Positions 12,679 to 25,066 of a DNA stretch of 64,000 nt are shown one piece after another. Position numbers and translations under genes: made by a program. A model generated the notes under the pieces. It ran no database searches. It worked only from the letters and a program-made list of their open reading frames with translations, and had not been told where the DNA came from. The stretch covers positions 112,661,741-112,725,740 of the forward strand of contig CM041465.1 of assembly GCA_023213395.1 (NCBI GenBank), given 5' to 3'. The stretch comes from Cycas panzhihuaensis. Taxonomy: Eukaryota; Cycadophyta. Numbering within the stretch: the first letter of the stretch is position 1; every line of letters starts with the position of its first letter.

Positions 12679-14450
12679 TTCTCCCCCATAATACCCAATG
12701 TAAATGACTCTCAAGCTTTCTCTAAATTTCTAGAATTTGACGTTGCCCGAAACCTTTATAAATATATCTACTGTTTGGTCTTCAGTGCTACAACATGCCA
12801 ATTTGATTTCTTTTACTTGTACTAGTTCTCAAATGAAATGGTGTTGAGTATCAATGTATTTTGTTCTATTATGGAAGACTGGATTCTTTGCCATTTGGAT
12901 AGTGCTATGATTGTTGCACCAAATTTTAGTGGGACCTTTCTGTTTAAGCTGGAAATCTTGTAGTAGTCTTCTCAACCAAACTAATTCACATGCACCTACT
13001 ACTACTACTCTATATTTTGCCTTGGCTATAGATAAGAAAATTATATTTTGCTTCTTTGTGCTCCATGCTATTATTGATGATCCTATACTAAATATATAAC
13101 CTGTTGTAGATTTTCTGTCATCAACATCTCCTGCCCAATCTGAATCTGTATAGCTAGTCAACTAAAAATTTGGAGAAGCTTTGTACTATAGCCCATAATC
13201 TTGAGTTCCTTTGAGATATGGAAGGATTCTCTTAGATGCTTGCTAGTGAGAGGTCTTTAGATCTTGCATGAACCTAAATACAACACTAATTAAGTGTGTT
13301 ATATCTAGTCAAGTGGACATCAAATATATCAAACTTCCAATAAGTTGTCTGTAAAGTATTGGGTCAACTGAAGTAGAGTCATCTATCTTGGAGAGCTTAA
13401 TTCTTATTTTAGTTGGGGTTTCTAATGGTTTACAATTAGACATCATAAATTTTAATAATAAGTCTAAAGTATATTTGTATTGGGAGATGAAAATTACCTT
13501 TTTATCTTGCCAAACTTCCAATCATTAGAAGTAATGCATAAGTCCCAAATCTGTCATCTCAAATTTTTTACATATAACATCTTTGAATTGACATAATAGG
13601 TGGGAGTCATTTCTAGTATATACAAGGTTATCCACATAAAGGCCTACAATTAGGATTGAATTTCTCTTAATTTGAATATACAAGTTAGGGACTTCTTGAG
13701 ATCTTTCAAACCCTTAATCTTTGAAATATTTATTTATATAGGAATACCAAGCCCTATGTGCTTGTTTTAAACCATAAAGTGCCTTTTTTAGTTTACACAC
13801 TTTATTCTCTCTCCCCCTAATATCAAAATCAAGGGGTTGAGTGATATAAATGTCTTCTTTGATGTAACCATTGAGGAAGACACTTTTGACATCCATTTGG
13901 TAAACTTTCCAACCTATTTAGGCTGCTAGGCTCATCATCATTCTAATAGATTCCATCTGAGCAATAGAGGAAAAAGTTTTAGTATAGTCAATTCCCTCTT
14001 TTTTAGTATACTCCTTAGTAATCAACTTAGCCTTATATTTATTAATGGAACCATCTGACCAAAACTTAGTCTTGTAGACCCATTTTGTACTAATAGTCTT
14101 TTTCTTTGGAGATAAATGAACTATCTCCCATGTGTCATTCTTAACAATGGAGTTGTATTCATCTTCCATTATTTTTTGCCAACATTTATGTTGATTGGCC
14201 TCACTAAAGATTTTAGGCTCATGAGTATCCAATACCTTGCTTATTAGGGCAAAATTAACCTTATGTGAGTGTGTGGATATTTGATTATTATATAAGATAT
14301 TGCCCAAGTTATGATTTTAATGAACCCATTTTGGTAAGTTTTGGGGTGGAGGTTAAGATGAAGTTCCCTCCCCACTAGGTTCATTAATGCTTCTCCTAGA
14401 GTCAAACATAGGAGGCACATATTTGGTTTTAGAAGATGTAGAGGAATTAA
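12679..14450 (-). pseudogene. Copia-2 relict: RNase H and reverse transcriptase
   Basis: Read on the minus strand, 14307-13918 encodes the start of a copia RT (W-EIV, KWVYKTKF-DGSI-YKAKL motifs). 13896-13714 continues it (MDVKSVFLNG, KLKKALYGLKQAHRAW), and 13638-13627 holds the catalytic box as YVDN instead of YVDD. 13521-13309 is RT-RNase H connection, and 13161-12829 is RNase H (DWAGDVDDRKSTTGY). Four or more frame breaks separate these pieces, so no product is made. Integrase, protease and gag are absent: homology ends near 14450, where R copy 3 begins. It differs from Copia-1 and Copia-3 in PPT and LTR, so it is a separate family. Confidence 0.8.
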
Positions 14451-15713
14451 TAGAAAAGGGTTAAGTGATAGAAGAATTGATATATTTGTAGGGAATGCAA
14501 AAGAAAGAATAATGAAACAACAAGATCTAACTATCCCTTCAAGCCAAACAAATAAAGTAAATCATATATGGTACTTCTTCTTTTTTTTTTTTTTAAAGAG
14601 AACATCAAAATAAAAAGGATACTATCTCCTAAAGATGTAAAGTATAATTCTTTTCAAATATATAAAAAGTAACAAACATGAGATGCATATACTATGACAT
14701 GCAATATTATATACAATGTGATGGAAGTTTAAAATAACATGTTATACTTATATAAAACCTTTCAATTCATGCACATGTTATTTTAAACTCAATGGAAATT
14801 AGATATTTCAAACATGATTTCAATAATTAAAGATGATATGAAATCCATAAAACTCACATACAACTAACTATATATTGATATTATTATAAATAATTAGTAA
14901 GTTGAAATCATAAGGAGATTCTATCAATCATGGATTTTCTAAGTAGTATGGGATCTTTAAGCCTTATGCCAAAATTAATGTGTTGTAAAGATTTTTATTC
15001 ATACATATATATTTCTTTCAAAAAGAGAGAAAATAAAGAGAAAGACTCTAGAAATGTAGCACTAATGATTTTAGAAATCTTTATTTCGATGATGTATTTT
15101 ATGCCTCAGAATAGCAATCTCCCTTTATTATGAATAATCTTTCTCAATTTTTCCCTTAAGAGAAAGAAAGTTAAGAAAAAGAAGATCAAGAATAACCAAG
15201 AAAGAAATAGTAGGACTGAAATCTCTTAGGAATCTTGGATAACTAAGAAAAATATGAAGAAGTAGTTATATTTAGAGGTGAAAGGTAGATCTCTCTTCAC
15301 AATAGGCTACTCCCTTAGTTTTCTACAAAGAGTTGACCTTTCAGCCAAGGTTTCTGAAGGAAAAAATACAAATAAAAGAGTTTCAAAAATTAGGTGATGG
15401 AGGAAGAAATAACTCATTACAAAGAATCATCAAAATAATAGCAAACTAAAGAAAAATATAGTAGAAAGAACCTTACCATAGAGATAAAGCCTAAAATGAG
15501 ATATTCTAATAAACAAAGTACCTCAAGAAGTAGTAATAGGTTGAATTCGAATAGTATATAAATAATAATTAAAGCTCTAAATCCTTTTCTTTACTCCTTT
15601 CTTCTTTTCTTAAAGATAAGACTGAAAATTCACATAGAAAACTCTTTAATTTTTAAGAAAATCCTCTCAAAAGCATACCATCAAGATCACACACTTCGAA
15701 TGGATCTCCTTTG
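14451..15713 (+). repeat. R repeat, copy 3, left part
   Basis: The sequence resumes the R pattern at 'gaaaagggttaagtgat' (about 14451) and follows R copy 1 from about 330 to 1600. It is interrupted at 15713 by Copia-3 and continues at 23218. It truncates Copia-2 on its left. Confidence 0.6.
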
Positions 15714-16025
15714 TGAAGGAATGATGGATCTAGGGAATAAATCACTCACATGCACATAATGGCAATGGAGAGTAAAAAATAGATGAAATAAGATATGGGA
15801 GCAAATCTTTATGGTGAGAATGAATAAAGACTCTCTCCTTTAGATTTCACCTTTTATTATCAAGAGTGAGCATTAAGGTTATAATTTTCCTACCTAATGG
15901 CATGAACCCAAAATTACATCTAAATGTACATAAAGCATATTTTACTAAGACACTAATTCTAACAATATCTCTTAAGATTAATTAATTAATCTATATAAAT
16001 AACCTTAATACATTAACCTCTTTCA
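15714..16025 (-). repeat. Copia-3 3' LTR
   Basis: 312 bp, TG...CA ends, preceded by TSD CTTTG. It is followed on the internal side by the purine tract (AAGGGGGGAT in element sense) that primes plus-strand DNA synthesis. Confidence 0.9.
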
Positions 16026-19000
16026 ATCCCCCCTTAATGGTGGAAGGTTATTTTGAAAAAATCTATTCTATGAGATCTTTATTTGAGCCTTATTATTATA
16101 GTGAAATTATAAAAGACACTTTTATGGGAAATCCCTTATGGGGAGTAAAAATTCACAAACTTTCTATGATCTATAGTCCCTTTTATATATCAAAATAGCT
16201 AAGGTGGCTCTTGATGTAGCCCGATAACCAAGCAACTTAAATGTGCATCTTAATCTACTAAGTCTCCATATACCGTTTAGTCATCCCCTATGCCCTTTTA
16301 GGTTTTCACAAGTTTTAATTTTCTAAAACTAGTACAATCCATATCCTTCTATACCTACATGGGGTTTTCATAAATATGATAGAGCGAAGACTTACTCTTA
16401 TTATTCCATGCCTATAAGGGGTTTTCATGAATAGAGTAGAGTATGATGATCCTATTACCATCTTATTTGATTAGTTGAAGATGGAGGCCCTAAGGCTAAG
16501 CTGCCTTTAGAACTATTCAAACTTCACCTTTTGCAGTAGTTTGGTGAAGATATTAGCCACTTGATCTATTGAGGGGCATTCTTCTTATTTAATTATGTCA
16601 TCATGAATAAGTTCTCTAATCTTGTGGACTTTTATACTTATATATTTAGTATAGTTATGAAATACATGATTTTTTACCATGTGGATTACTGATTAATTAT
16701 CTACATGAAGGCCGATAGACTTATTTATATGATATTTAATGTTTCCAATAAATTTTAAATCCATATTACCTACTTGCTAGTCTTAAAAGAAGTAATGTAT
16801 TTAATTTCATTAGTCAAATTAGCAACTATCTTATGTTATTTAGATCTCCATGATATTGGTGCTATTCTAAGAAATGTTACATACCTAGATGTAAATCTTC
16901 CTATATCTTTATCTCTTATAAAGTTTGAGTCTATATATACAGAAAGCTTAAATTCATTATTAGGTTCATATAATAGAGCAAATTTTCTGGTTGTCTTTAG
17001 GTATTTTAACACTCGAACTATTGTCTTCCAGTGATTCTTCTTAGGATTTGTCATGAATCGTGCAAGAATTTTGATAGGGTAAGCAATATATAGCTTTTTA
17101 TTGGTAGTGTATATGAGACTACCTATAAGTTTCCTATAGAGTGTTATGTCTACCTCCCTAGTGTCACCATCAATTAAGAGTTTGGTATTAGGGTCCATAG
17201 GTAAAGCCACTGGTCAAGCATTTTCTAACTGAAACTTAGTTAGAAGATCGTTGATGTATTTTTTCTCAGGAAATGAAATTTTTTCTATTCTTTTGTGTTA
17301 CTTCAATTCCTAAGTAATATTTCATCAAACTAAGGTGAAACAATTTGAACATTTTACCAAGGTCCTCTTTCAGTTGGCTTATTGCTTGTTCACTATTACT
17401 AATTACTAGTATGTCATCCATAAAGATTATGAGATAAGTGACTTTACTTTTTTGGTGCTTGATGAATAGTGTTGTATCAATATATTGGTATTTATAGACC
17501 TCCTATGTAAGTTGCCTTATTCTTTTAAACAACTTAGTAAATTAAGAATAAGGGGTTTGTTTAAGGCCATATAAGGACTTTCGAAGCCTATAAACCTTAT
17601 GCTCTTGATCTTTGATCTCGTATCCTTCTAGTTGAGCCATGTAAATTTCTTCTTTAATATCCCCATTGAGAAAGGTGGTCTTAATATCGAGCTGGTGGAT
17701 TTTCTAACCCTATTAAGTAGCCAAGGCCATAAGAGTTCTAATTCTAGGCCACTTAGTTATAGGTGCAAAGACTTCAATGTAGTTGATGCCTTCCCTTTGT
17801 GTGAATCTTTTAGCTACCAACCTCACCTTATATTTTTTAAGGATGTCATCTAATCTATATTTGTTTTTAAACATCCATTTATTTTAAACTACCTTTCTTC
17901 TAAGGGATAGATCAATGAGCTCATGTATACTATTTCTTATGAGAGTTTGGTATTCTTTGTTCATTGCATTTCTCTAAATGGTATGTTTTATAGCTTCTTG
18001 GTATGACATAGGCTCTTCATTGAGAGTAAGGTGTAGTTCTACTAGTTCAAGGTCAGTATATAATGATTCCTATATGCTTGCTCTATGGGTACTTCAAGTA
18101 CCAATTTTTTCCATCTCATCTAGTCATATGTCCTTATTGAGCTAGCAAGTTTCATAAGATCCTCGAGTTAGGAATGAGGTCCTCATTTCCTCAACTTCTT
18201 AGTTCTCATCTTATTCATTAAAATAATCATTTTTTGAGAAGGATGTTGATGAAATTCAGGAAGATGATCCTTCTACTACTATTTTGCCTTTATCAATTGA
18301 AGGTGGAGAGGATAATTCTTCTATAATGTCTTTACCTTTATTAACTCTGCTATCTTTATAGGATGGTGCTAGATATGTACTCATCAGTTCAGAGTCAAAA
18401 CTTATATCCTCTAAGGCTCTATTGTTAGCTTCTAATATTTAGAGTAATTTATGTGTATCTCTTCCCCCATAAATTTTAGAATATGAACATCATACTTGAT
18501 AATATCATTGTAGTAATGTGAAGGTATTTTAGAGTCTAATCTAAGCAATTAATCCTCTATCTCCATAAAAATATTATCTTTGGTAATGATGATTTTTTAT
18601 TGTGAATGTATAAAGACCTTATATCCTTTCTTCTCTATAGGGTATCTTACAAAGATACCTTTAAGTTCCCTTGTCTGGAGTTTATTTTGATTTACATCCA
18701 GAATATAGGCATAGCATGTAGAACTAAAAATTTTGAAGTAGTAAATAATGGGGGCTTATCTTGACTACTTTTCATTAGTTGATTATCCTTCCTTTGATGG
18801 GATAATAGGATTGATACAATAAATTATTTTCTAGATGGCTTTAGCCCATAAGTAAGCAGGTATATCTTTGTATACCAACATAACTCAAGCCATGTTAATG
18901 ATTATCCTATTCATATACTCGCAACTCCATTTTGATATAGAGCACCTACTACTATTATTTGATGTTTGATGATATTATCTTAAAAGTAGTTTTCAAACTT

Positions 19001-21020
19001 ATATGAGGTATATTCACTACTATTATTAGTTCATAGATATTTAATTTGATAAACTAACTCCTTTTTAGTATGAGCTTTAAATTCTTTAAATATATGAAAG
19101 GCTTCATCTTTCTTATATAGGAAAGCTACCCATACTTTCCTAGTAAAATCATTAATGAAAGAGATATAATATAACTTGTCATTCAGTAAAAGAATTGGTA
19201 TTAGTCCATATAGATTAGAGTGTACCAATTGTAATAGATGGCTTAATTTTCATTGACTTTTGGGAAAGGGTTAATGATACAAGCTTCACATTTGAAGGGC
19301 TTAGGGGAGAACTTTGGAAGACTTAGAAGAGTGTTACAAAGATCTCTAAGTCTATCGATGTGAATATGGTCCATGCAAACATGCTAAAGAGCTTTTGGTG
19401 ACAATGTTGGGTGGGTGAGGATGGTGTTAAATATAAATTCTTCATCAATACAATGGGCTTCAGAAGATGGAGAGACATTCAGTCAAAAGAGTTTGCTAGT
19501 GAGATGTCGAATCAAAACCATTTGATCAATCAGAGGATGAATGGCCCAAAGAGTTTGGTCATTTGTAGTTACACTCAAATTAAATCTATGAGAGACAAGT
19601 GTACATAAGGAGAGTAGGTTTTGTTTAAGATTAGATATGTACAGGACATCAAGCAACGTAAATCTCTTAAGCCTAGGAGTTTCAGGCAAATATTACTAAT
19701 TCCTTGAATAAGTTATTATGATTTTTCATCCATGTAAATAACTTCTTGAATATTTGAGTCCAATGTTTGATATAGACTATGACTGTATGTTATATGTTGA
19801 GTTACTCCTCTTTCCATGATCCACTATCCATCAATTAAAGTAACACTATTTGTAATTCCAATAGGGCTTAGTATTAGTAAAGAGAATTCACAAGTGATAT
19901 ATCAACATCGAGTTTTAAAGTATCTCTATGATTAGTCAATGGTATTTCCTGCTGAAGATCCCTTAATTATTTAAAAGGATGCTTGTACAAAACCTACACC
20001 ACTAAAAGATTCTTCATAAATTTCTTCAACATTGTGAGCTCTATGTTTTGGTTGGAACTTGGTTAATTTATAAGTTTTAGTTATGTAATTGTTTACAAAG
20101 TGTCCTTTATGGTTACATTGATCATACATAATAATTTGATTACTATTCCCTGAAGAGGTATTATTTTTGCCTGACTATCTTGGTTTTTGTTGAGGTGGCC
20201 CTTTGCCTTGAGACTATCGAGGCTATGACTAAGGGTTTGGTTGACCTTGTGGATGATTTTTCATATTTTTTCCTCTTTCTCTTACTCAGATATTTCCTCT
20301 ACCATGAGAGAGACCTTGATTCTTTATGTAGTAAGCTTCTTCTTCTACCTCAAGGTCTATATCTGGAAGAGAGTCAAATGCTACAAAGTTGGTAACAAAA
20401 TTCTTATCAAATTTTATAAACTTCTCTATAAGTGCTTCAAAGTTAAGTGTCTTCAATGTTCCACTAGATTGAAGACTTCTAAATAAGTTTTTATAATTAG
20501 GGACATGTAGATATGATTGGATTAAGAATGCCCAAGTGATACATTGGGTCTTAAAATCTTTGTTAATTACCTATTTTATTAGTCAAAGGAGATTTATTGT
20601 CTCATGAGTTCCTCTTTGCATTTTTAATTTGTTTATTTTCAGAATAAGATGAACAAATTCTAAGTCTAACTTGGTATTAAAGTTATTCTTGAGAACTTCA
20701 AGGACCTTCTAAGGTATATCATATTGTTTTTAATTAATTAAGTTATCCAAGGAGTGATTAGTAACTAACAAAAATCTTGCATGATTTTTTTCATTATTTA
20801 TCTCCCATTATAGTTTAGTTGTGGTATCTGTAGGAGTTATTAGAGAAATTCCACTAAAATCAAGTGTTGTAATTATTGTAGGTATGATGGGTATAGGCTA
20901 CAACTAAGCTCTCTAAAGGCCTTCATACTTTACAACATTTTAAACTCAAGTGTACCATAAATCTTAATTTTCTTTGACTTTTAATATTCAGTTGATGTTC
21001 TGGTTAAATTGAGATGACAT
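16026..21020 (-). pseudogene. Copia-3 gag-pol remnant
   Basis: Element order runs from high to low coordinates. Gag is at about 21020-20170, with a zinc-knuckle remnant near 20110 (QCNHKGHF). Protease lies around 20060-19860 and the pre-integrase domain at 19689-19483. The integrase core is at about 19228-18850, where the first catalytic Asp reads VHSN and the second box reads TNNSSEY near 19020, so both Asp are now Asn. RT is at about 17900-17210, with the catalytic box encoded as FMDDILV at 17424-17413. RNase H is at about 17210-16500. Stops and frameshifts are frequent, so it is dead. Confidence 0.75.
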
Positions 21021-22891
21021 GGTGATGATAAAGAAGTAGAAAAGATGATAGAAATATGTATCACTAACACGTGTGACTAGTATACTTGGTACAATATGGA
21101 TGTAAAAATGAATACTATGATGTGGAGATAAGCAATGATTAAGTATTTTTTAATAACTATAAAGAATAAGTATAAGCAATGATATAGGAATGAGGCCTAA
21201 TGTAGAGTTGACAAATGTGAGGTTTCAATACATAAGCCTTCTAGTATACAATTAAGAGCTTCACCCGTGATACTTGCACTTGTGCTTAGTGATGAAATCC
21301 AAGTCACAGTAGAGCCCAAATACTCCTAGTCCTTACCTAGTTCATCAGTGAGTAGTTATATACCTCCTTTGATGAGTCAAATGATACACGTATATCCCAC
21401 GACTATCACAGATACTAGACTGGGTTGACTTTAATCTTGTATTAAGGTTTTATTTGTCTCAGTTGGTTATCAGTATAATCCTTTAAGGGAGCTTATAGGT
21501 ATAGCTAATATATCGCTCTACTAGTATTCTAGTTAAGATGAGATCTAATATAAAACTTACACCTCTTTTAAGACCCAGACTTTGGCCAATCGTGGTCTAT
21601 TTCGACCAAGGTGAGTATGCACACAAGTCAAGAACTAACGGTATAAATCGAAAGTAATGGATTCATTTTAGGAAATATGCAAATATGTTTGTGTTTATGT
21701 TATTGACATGAATTGCTAATGTATTAATACTTGCTTTTATGCTTTTGTTTATCAATGTACATGTACATAAATAGATATGAGAAAATGCTAAGTATAAACA
21801 TCAAATTTTGCTATGATCCAAGTGTTTTACTATTACAATAAATTTCTTTTTACTTTCACTATTTGAAAACCCCTTGTTTTTTGTTAAGAAAAGGGAAAAA
21901 GCAAAAAAGCTTAAAAGTTTACTTCTAAACTTAAATTTTGACCAAGAGAGAAAGTATTAGGAAAATTAAGAAGAATTTGAATCTTCTGCCAGAATCTTCT
22001 ATATGGCCATGAAACCATACAAAATTGTTAAAACATTTTAGATCAAAACTTCACTCTCCCAAATGATAGATCTCATTGTCATGAGTTAAGAAGTCTTCTA
22101 GTAAAACTTTTGAAAATGAATAGAAATAGTTCAAAACTCGCCAAAATTCCTATAAGACTTTTCTTAGTAGAAATCTAAATTTTAAAGAAATCTCTCTCTG
22201 GTGTATCAAATCTGATAAAACTTGATTTTTTAGATTCTTTGAGGTAAGATCTACTAAATCCCTTAAGAAATTTTAGTATGTATTAAAAATTTCGAGAAAA
22301 TTTATTAAAAAAATAGTTGGATTATGGCTGACTAAACTTCTACTTTTTTAGGCCAATCAAGGTAAAATTTGGAGATGATATAGAAGATAAAAATATTTAT
22401 TTTGTTTTGGCATCTTTACTTGTAAATTTTTAGCCAAAATAGATAACTTTTGATTTTCACCTCTCATAGGACTAAACAACCTTTCTCTAAATGGTTTAGG
22501 CTTATTTTTGCCATTTACAAATAGCTAAAAATTTTTCCTATAACTTTATAGCATAGATTTTATAACTGACAATTGATTTATAATGGAAAATTAATAGAAT
22601 CTGTTTGAGTAAAATTTAATATTAGATAAAAAGATTGATAAAAAACTAATTTTTTTTTATGAGCCCAAATCTAAAAAACCTTCTTCTGGCTAACAACTTT
22701 GATCCTTAATGCACCTACAAATAAATAGAGGATATTGAAATATGTTATAAATAAAATACAAGTTTTTCATAATAAAAATGCTCTAAAAATTTTAAAAATA
22801 ATGAGTGCACTCCCAATACTTCATATTAAAGGTGAAGGAAAAAACAAAATAACTCTATACAAGTGGAATGGAGTGAATAGTTCCCCTTCTA
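21021..22891 (-). other. Copia-3 leader, about 1.9 kb without recognised coding
   Basis: The stretch between the primer-binding site and the first recognisable gag sequence is AT-rich. It contains only short open frames of skewed composition. Nothing in it resembles R, the other copia elements or a known domain. Confidence 0.5.
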
Positions 22892-22903
22892 GCTTTGATA
22901 CCA
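22892..22903 (-). other. Copia-3 primer-binding site
   Basis: On the minus strand, two bases inside the 5' LTR, the sequence is TGGTATCAAAGC. This is one base off the TGGTATCAGAGC complementary to plant initiator-Met tRNA, the usual copia primer. Confidence 0.85.
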
Positions 22904-22905
22904 CA

Positions 22906-23217
22906 TGAAGGAATGATAGATCTAGAGAATAAATCACTCGCATATACACAATGACAATAAAGAATGAAAAAGATATAAAATAAGATATGAGAGCAAATCT
23001 TGGAGGTGAGAATAAATAATGATTCCCTCCTTGTGATTTCACCTTTTATTATTGAGGATGAGCATTAGGGTTAGGATTTTCTCGCCTAATGATATAAACC
23101 TAAAATTACATCTAAACACATATAAAGCACATTTCACTAGGAGACTAGTGCTAACAATATCCCCTAAATCCACTTAATTAATCTGTACAAATGACCTTTA
23201 TACATTAACCTATTTTA
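22906..23217 (-). repeat. Copia-3 5' LTR
   Basis: 312 bp, aligned throughout with 15714-16025, followed by TSD CTTTA. Its last base has decayed with the rest (terminal TTTTA for TTTCA). Confidence 0.9.
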
Positions 23218-24590
23218 CTTTAAAGTATTTATGAGGATTTCAGGCATAAATGGAGTAAGTTTATATTGAATCTAGGTAGTAACATACAGAACTAGCATGT
23301 TGTTTAAAAAATTTACATGCATGACAGTAAAAAACATATCTGATCATATTTTATTAATAATAAAAAATGTAATTTTCTTAATAAAATATGATTCATTACG
23401 TTTTTTAGAGAACAAAAAATATAATGAAATATAAAATAAAAGTTGGTCATTTAATAACCAAAATATTTTTTTATCAAAAAATTTTGAGTATAAATAACTT
23501 CATCAATACATAAAAGAAGCCCACAATCCTAAAAATCATAAAAAATGATAACTTAAATATGAAAATCAAGAGAAAACCAATGAATTAATGAAACATTTCA
23601 AGAAGAAAAAGTGAGTAAGAATGATTATAAAGGTGAGCTTATATTGTTATAGTTTTCACTCATTGGAAAAAAAATTATAATAGTACAATCTTCATCATCA
23701 AACATAAATCATCCATAAATTGATATGGCATTTTACTAAAACATTATTGAACATACATAAAAAAAACTTTCAATTAATTAAATTAAATACAAATTAAGCA
23801 AAATATTTGTTATTAATTATAAAGATCAATTAAGGGCTAAGTTTTTATGAAACATTTATACCCTTCGCACCTAAAGCTCCTACTTTAAGAAGGAGTAGGA
23901 TGGTGAAAGGTGATAATGACTCATGATAAATGTTTTCTCAAAAGAAAAGACTTTGAATGAAGCATGTAGATGACAAAAACTAGTCTATAGAAGATACTAA
24001 AATCAAACTAAGTATATCTTGATGTCGTTATGCTTGAAAGAACTACTGATGATACCCATAAACTAGACGGGATCTACACTTAATTAAAAATAATATTAAA
24101 TGCCCATAAATTATGTGGGGTTTAAAAATCTAAATGGTCTTAGTTTATCTCTCATTAACCAAGTCTTGGAGGAAAGTCTTTTTTCTAAAGCATAAAGGAT
24201 AGACTGTCATAGTTTTTGGCATTATTAATAGGTGACTTTTTAGAGTCTTCTGTTATAGTTTAAGCTCATTAATGGGAAAAATAATTTAGAGCATTATATT
24301 ATCATATTTTAAGCTCTTTAATAAGTAAAAAGGTTCAGAGCATTTTGATGACTAAAATAATGATGAAATAAAGTACCAAGGTAAGAGAAAGGTACCATAT
24401 TTAAGTCTTCAAAATGCTCACCAAAAAGTAAATAGATTAAGATTAATAATAATCTTAATTAATGGAAAATGTATTATTTCTCATATTTGGAGAAAATTAA
24501 TCCAAAAACATTATTAAAAGAAGAAAATATCAACCTAAATAAATGAAATGGATGCAAGAAAAAAAATTTACCCAAGAAAACAAAGAAGAG
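23218..24590 (+). repeat. R repeat, copy 3, right part
   Basis: After Copia-3 the R pattern resumes ('aatctaggtagtaacat' near 23269 against 'aatctaagtagtgacatg' near 1694) and runs past the end of R copy 1. It matches the reverse complement of R copy 2 down to tandem units at about 24205-24340. The part beyond 24340 has no counterpart elsewhere in the window and leads into the promoter of the PMD-like gene at 24601. Confidence 0.55.
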
Positions 24591-24600
24591 GCCCCATTTT

Positions 24601-24606
24601 TATAAG
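24601..24606 (+). promoter_or_regulatory. TATA-like element upstream of PMD-like gene C
   Basis: The context 'gccccatttttataagaaaa' resembles the neighbourhood of the two gypsy-borne antisense promoters ('gccccc.cctatataagaaaa' at 34703 and the TATA at 49279). In all three a T-rich 'ttcattt' segment follows 20-35 bp downstream. That shared layout, not the TATA word alone, is the reason for the call. Confidence 0.45.
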
Positions 24607-24767
24607 AAAAATCAATATTTCATTTGATTTTTATGTGAGAGAGTTAAAGAAATAATAATTTGGAGGGCTAAATTCTTAGATTTTAGAGATATTTAGAGCA
24701 CATTTAAATGAGAGAATAGCTCTAAGAGGTGAGGATTAAAGAGATGCATTAAGGAGCTAAGTATCAA

Positions 24768-25066
24768 GTAAGTTTCTCTTTATAAAAAATATATATATAA
24801 TTTTTTTAATGAAACATATGATGATATAGGTACCAAAAATGTGATAATTAAGCTAAACATACGACAAGAAGATCAAAAATATGATTTTATAGTTTGGACA
24901 AGAAATTGGAAGATCATATTTTTAATTATGTTATCATTTTTTTCACTATATTATGATGTTTTTAACTATATTATAGTGTTTTTTACTTTGAAAGGAAAAA
25001 ATAAAAAAATAAAAGTCTTTTAAAAGCTAGAAGTAGTCTAACATAATTCTTTTTGTTGTGATACAG
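24768..25066 (+). other. Predicted leader intron of PMD-like gene C
   Basis: A consensus donor (CAA/GTAAGT at 24768) and a pyrimidine-tract acceptor (TTTTTGTTGTGATACAG ending 25066) bracket 299 bp of very AT-rich DNA. The reading frame of the PMD-like exon opens exactly at the acceptor and runs about 45 codons before its first stop. Confidence 0.45.

Larger units (their letters stand above)
15714..23217 (-). mobile_element. Copia-3, complete Ty1/copia element on the minus strand
   Basis: Two 312-bp LTRs (15714-16025 and 22906-23217) bracket the element. They start TGAAGGAATGAT and end CCTCTTTCA (left) or CCTATTTTA (right). The 5-bp target duplications are CTTTG (15709-15713) and CTTTA (23218-23222), differing by one G-to-A change. 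A PPT (15 nt from 16026) and a PBS (22892-22903) complete the structure. The element lies in R copy 3, whose halves become collinear with R copy 1 when it is removed. Total length is 7504 bp. Confidence 0.9.
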
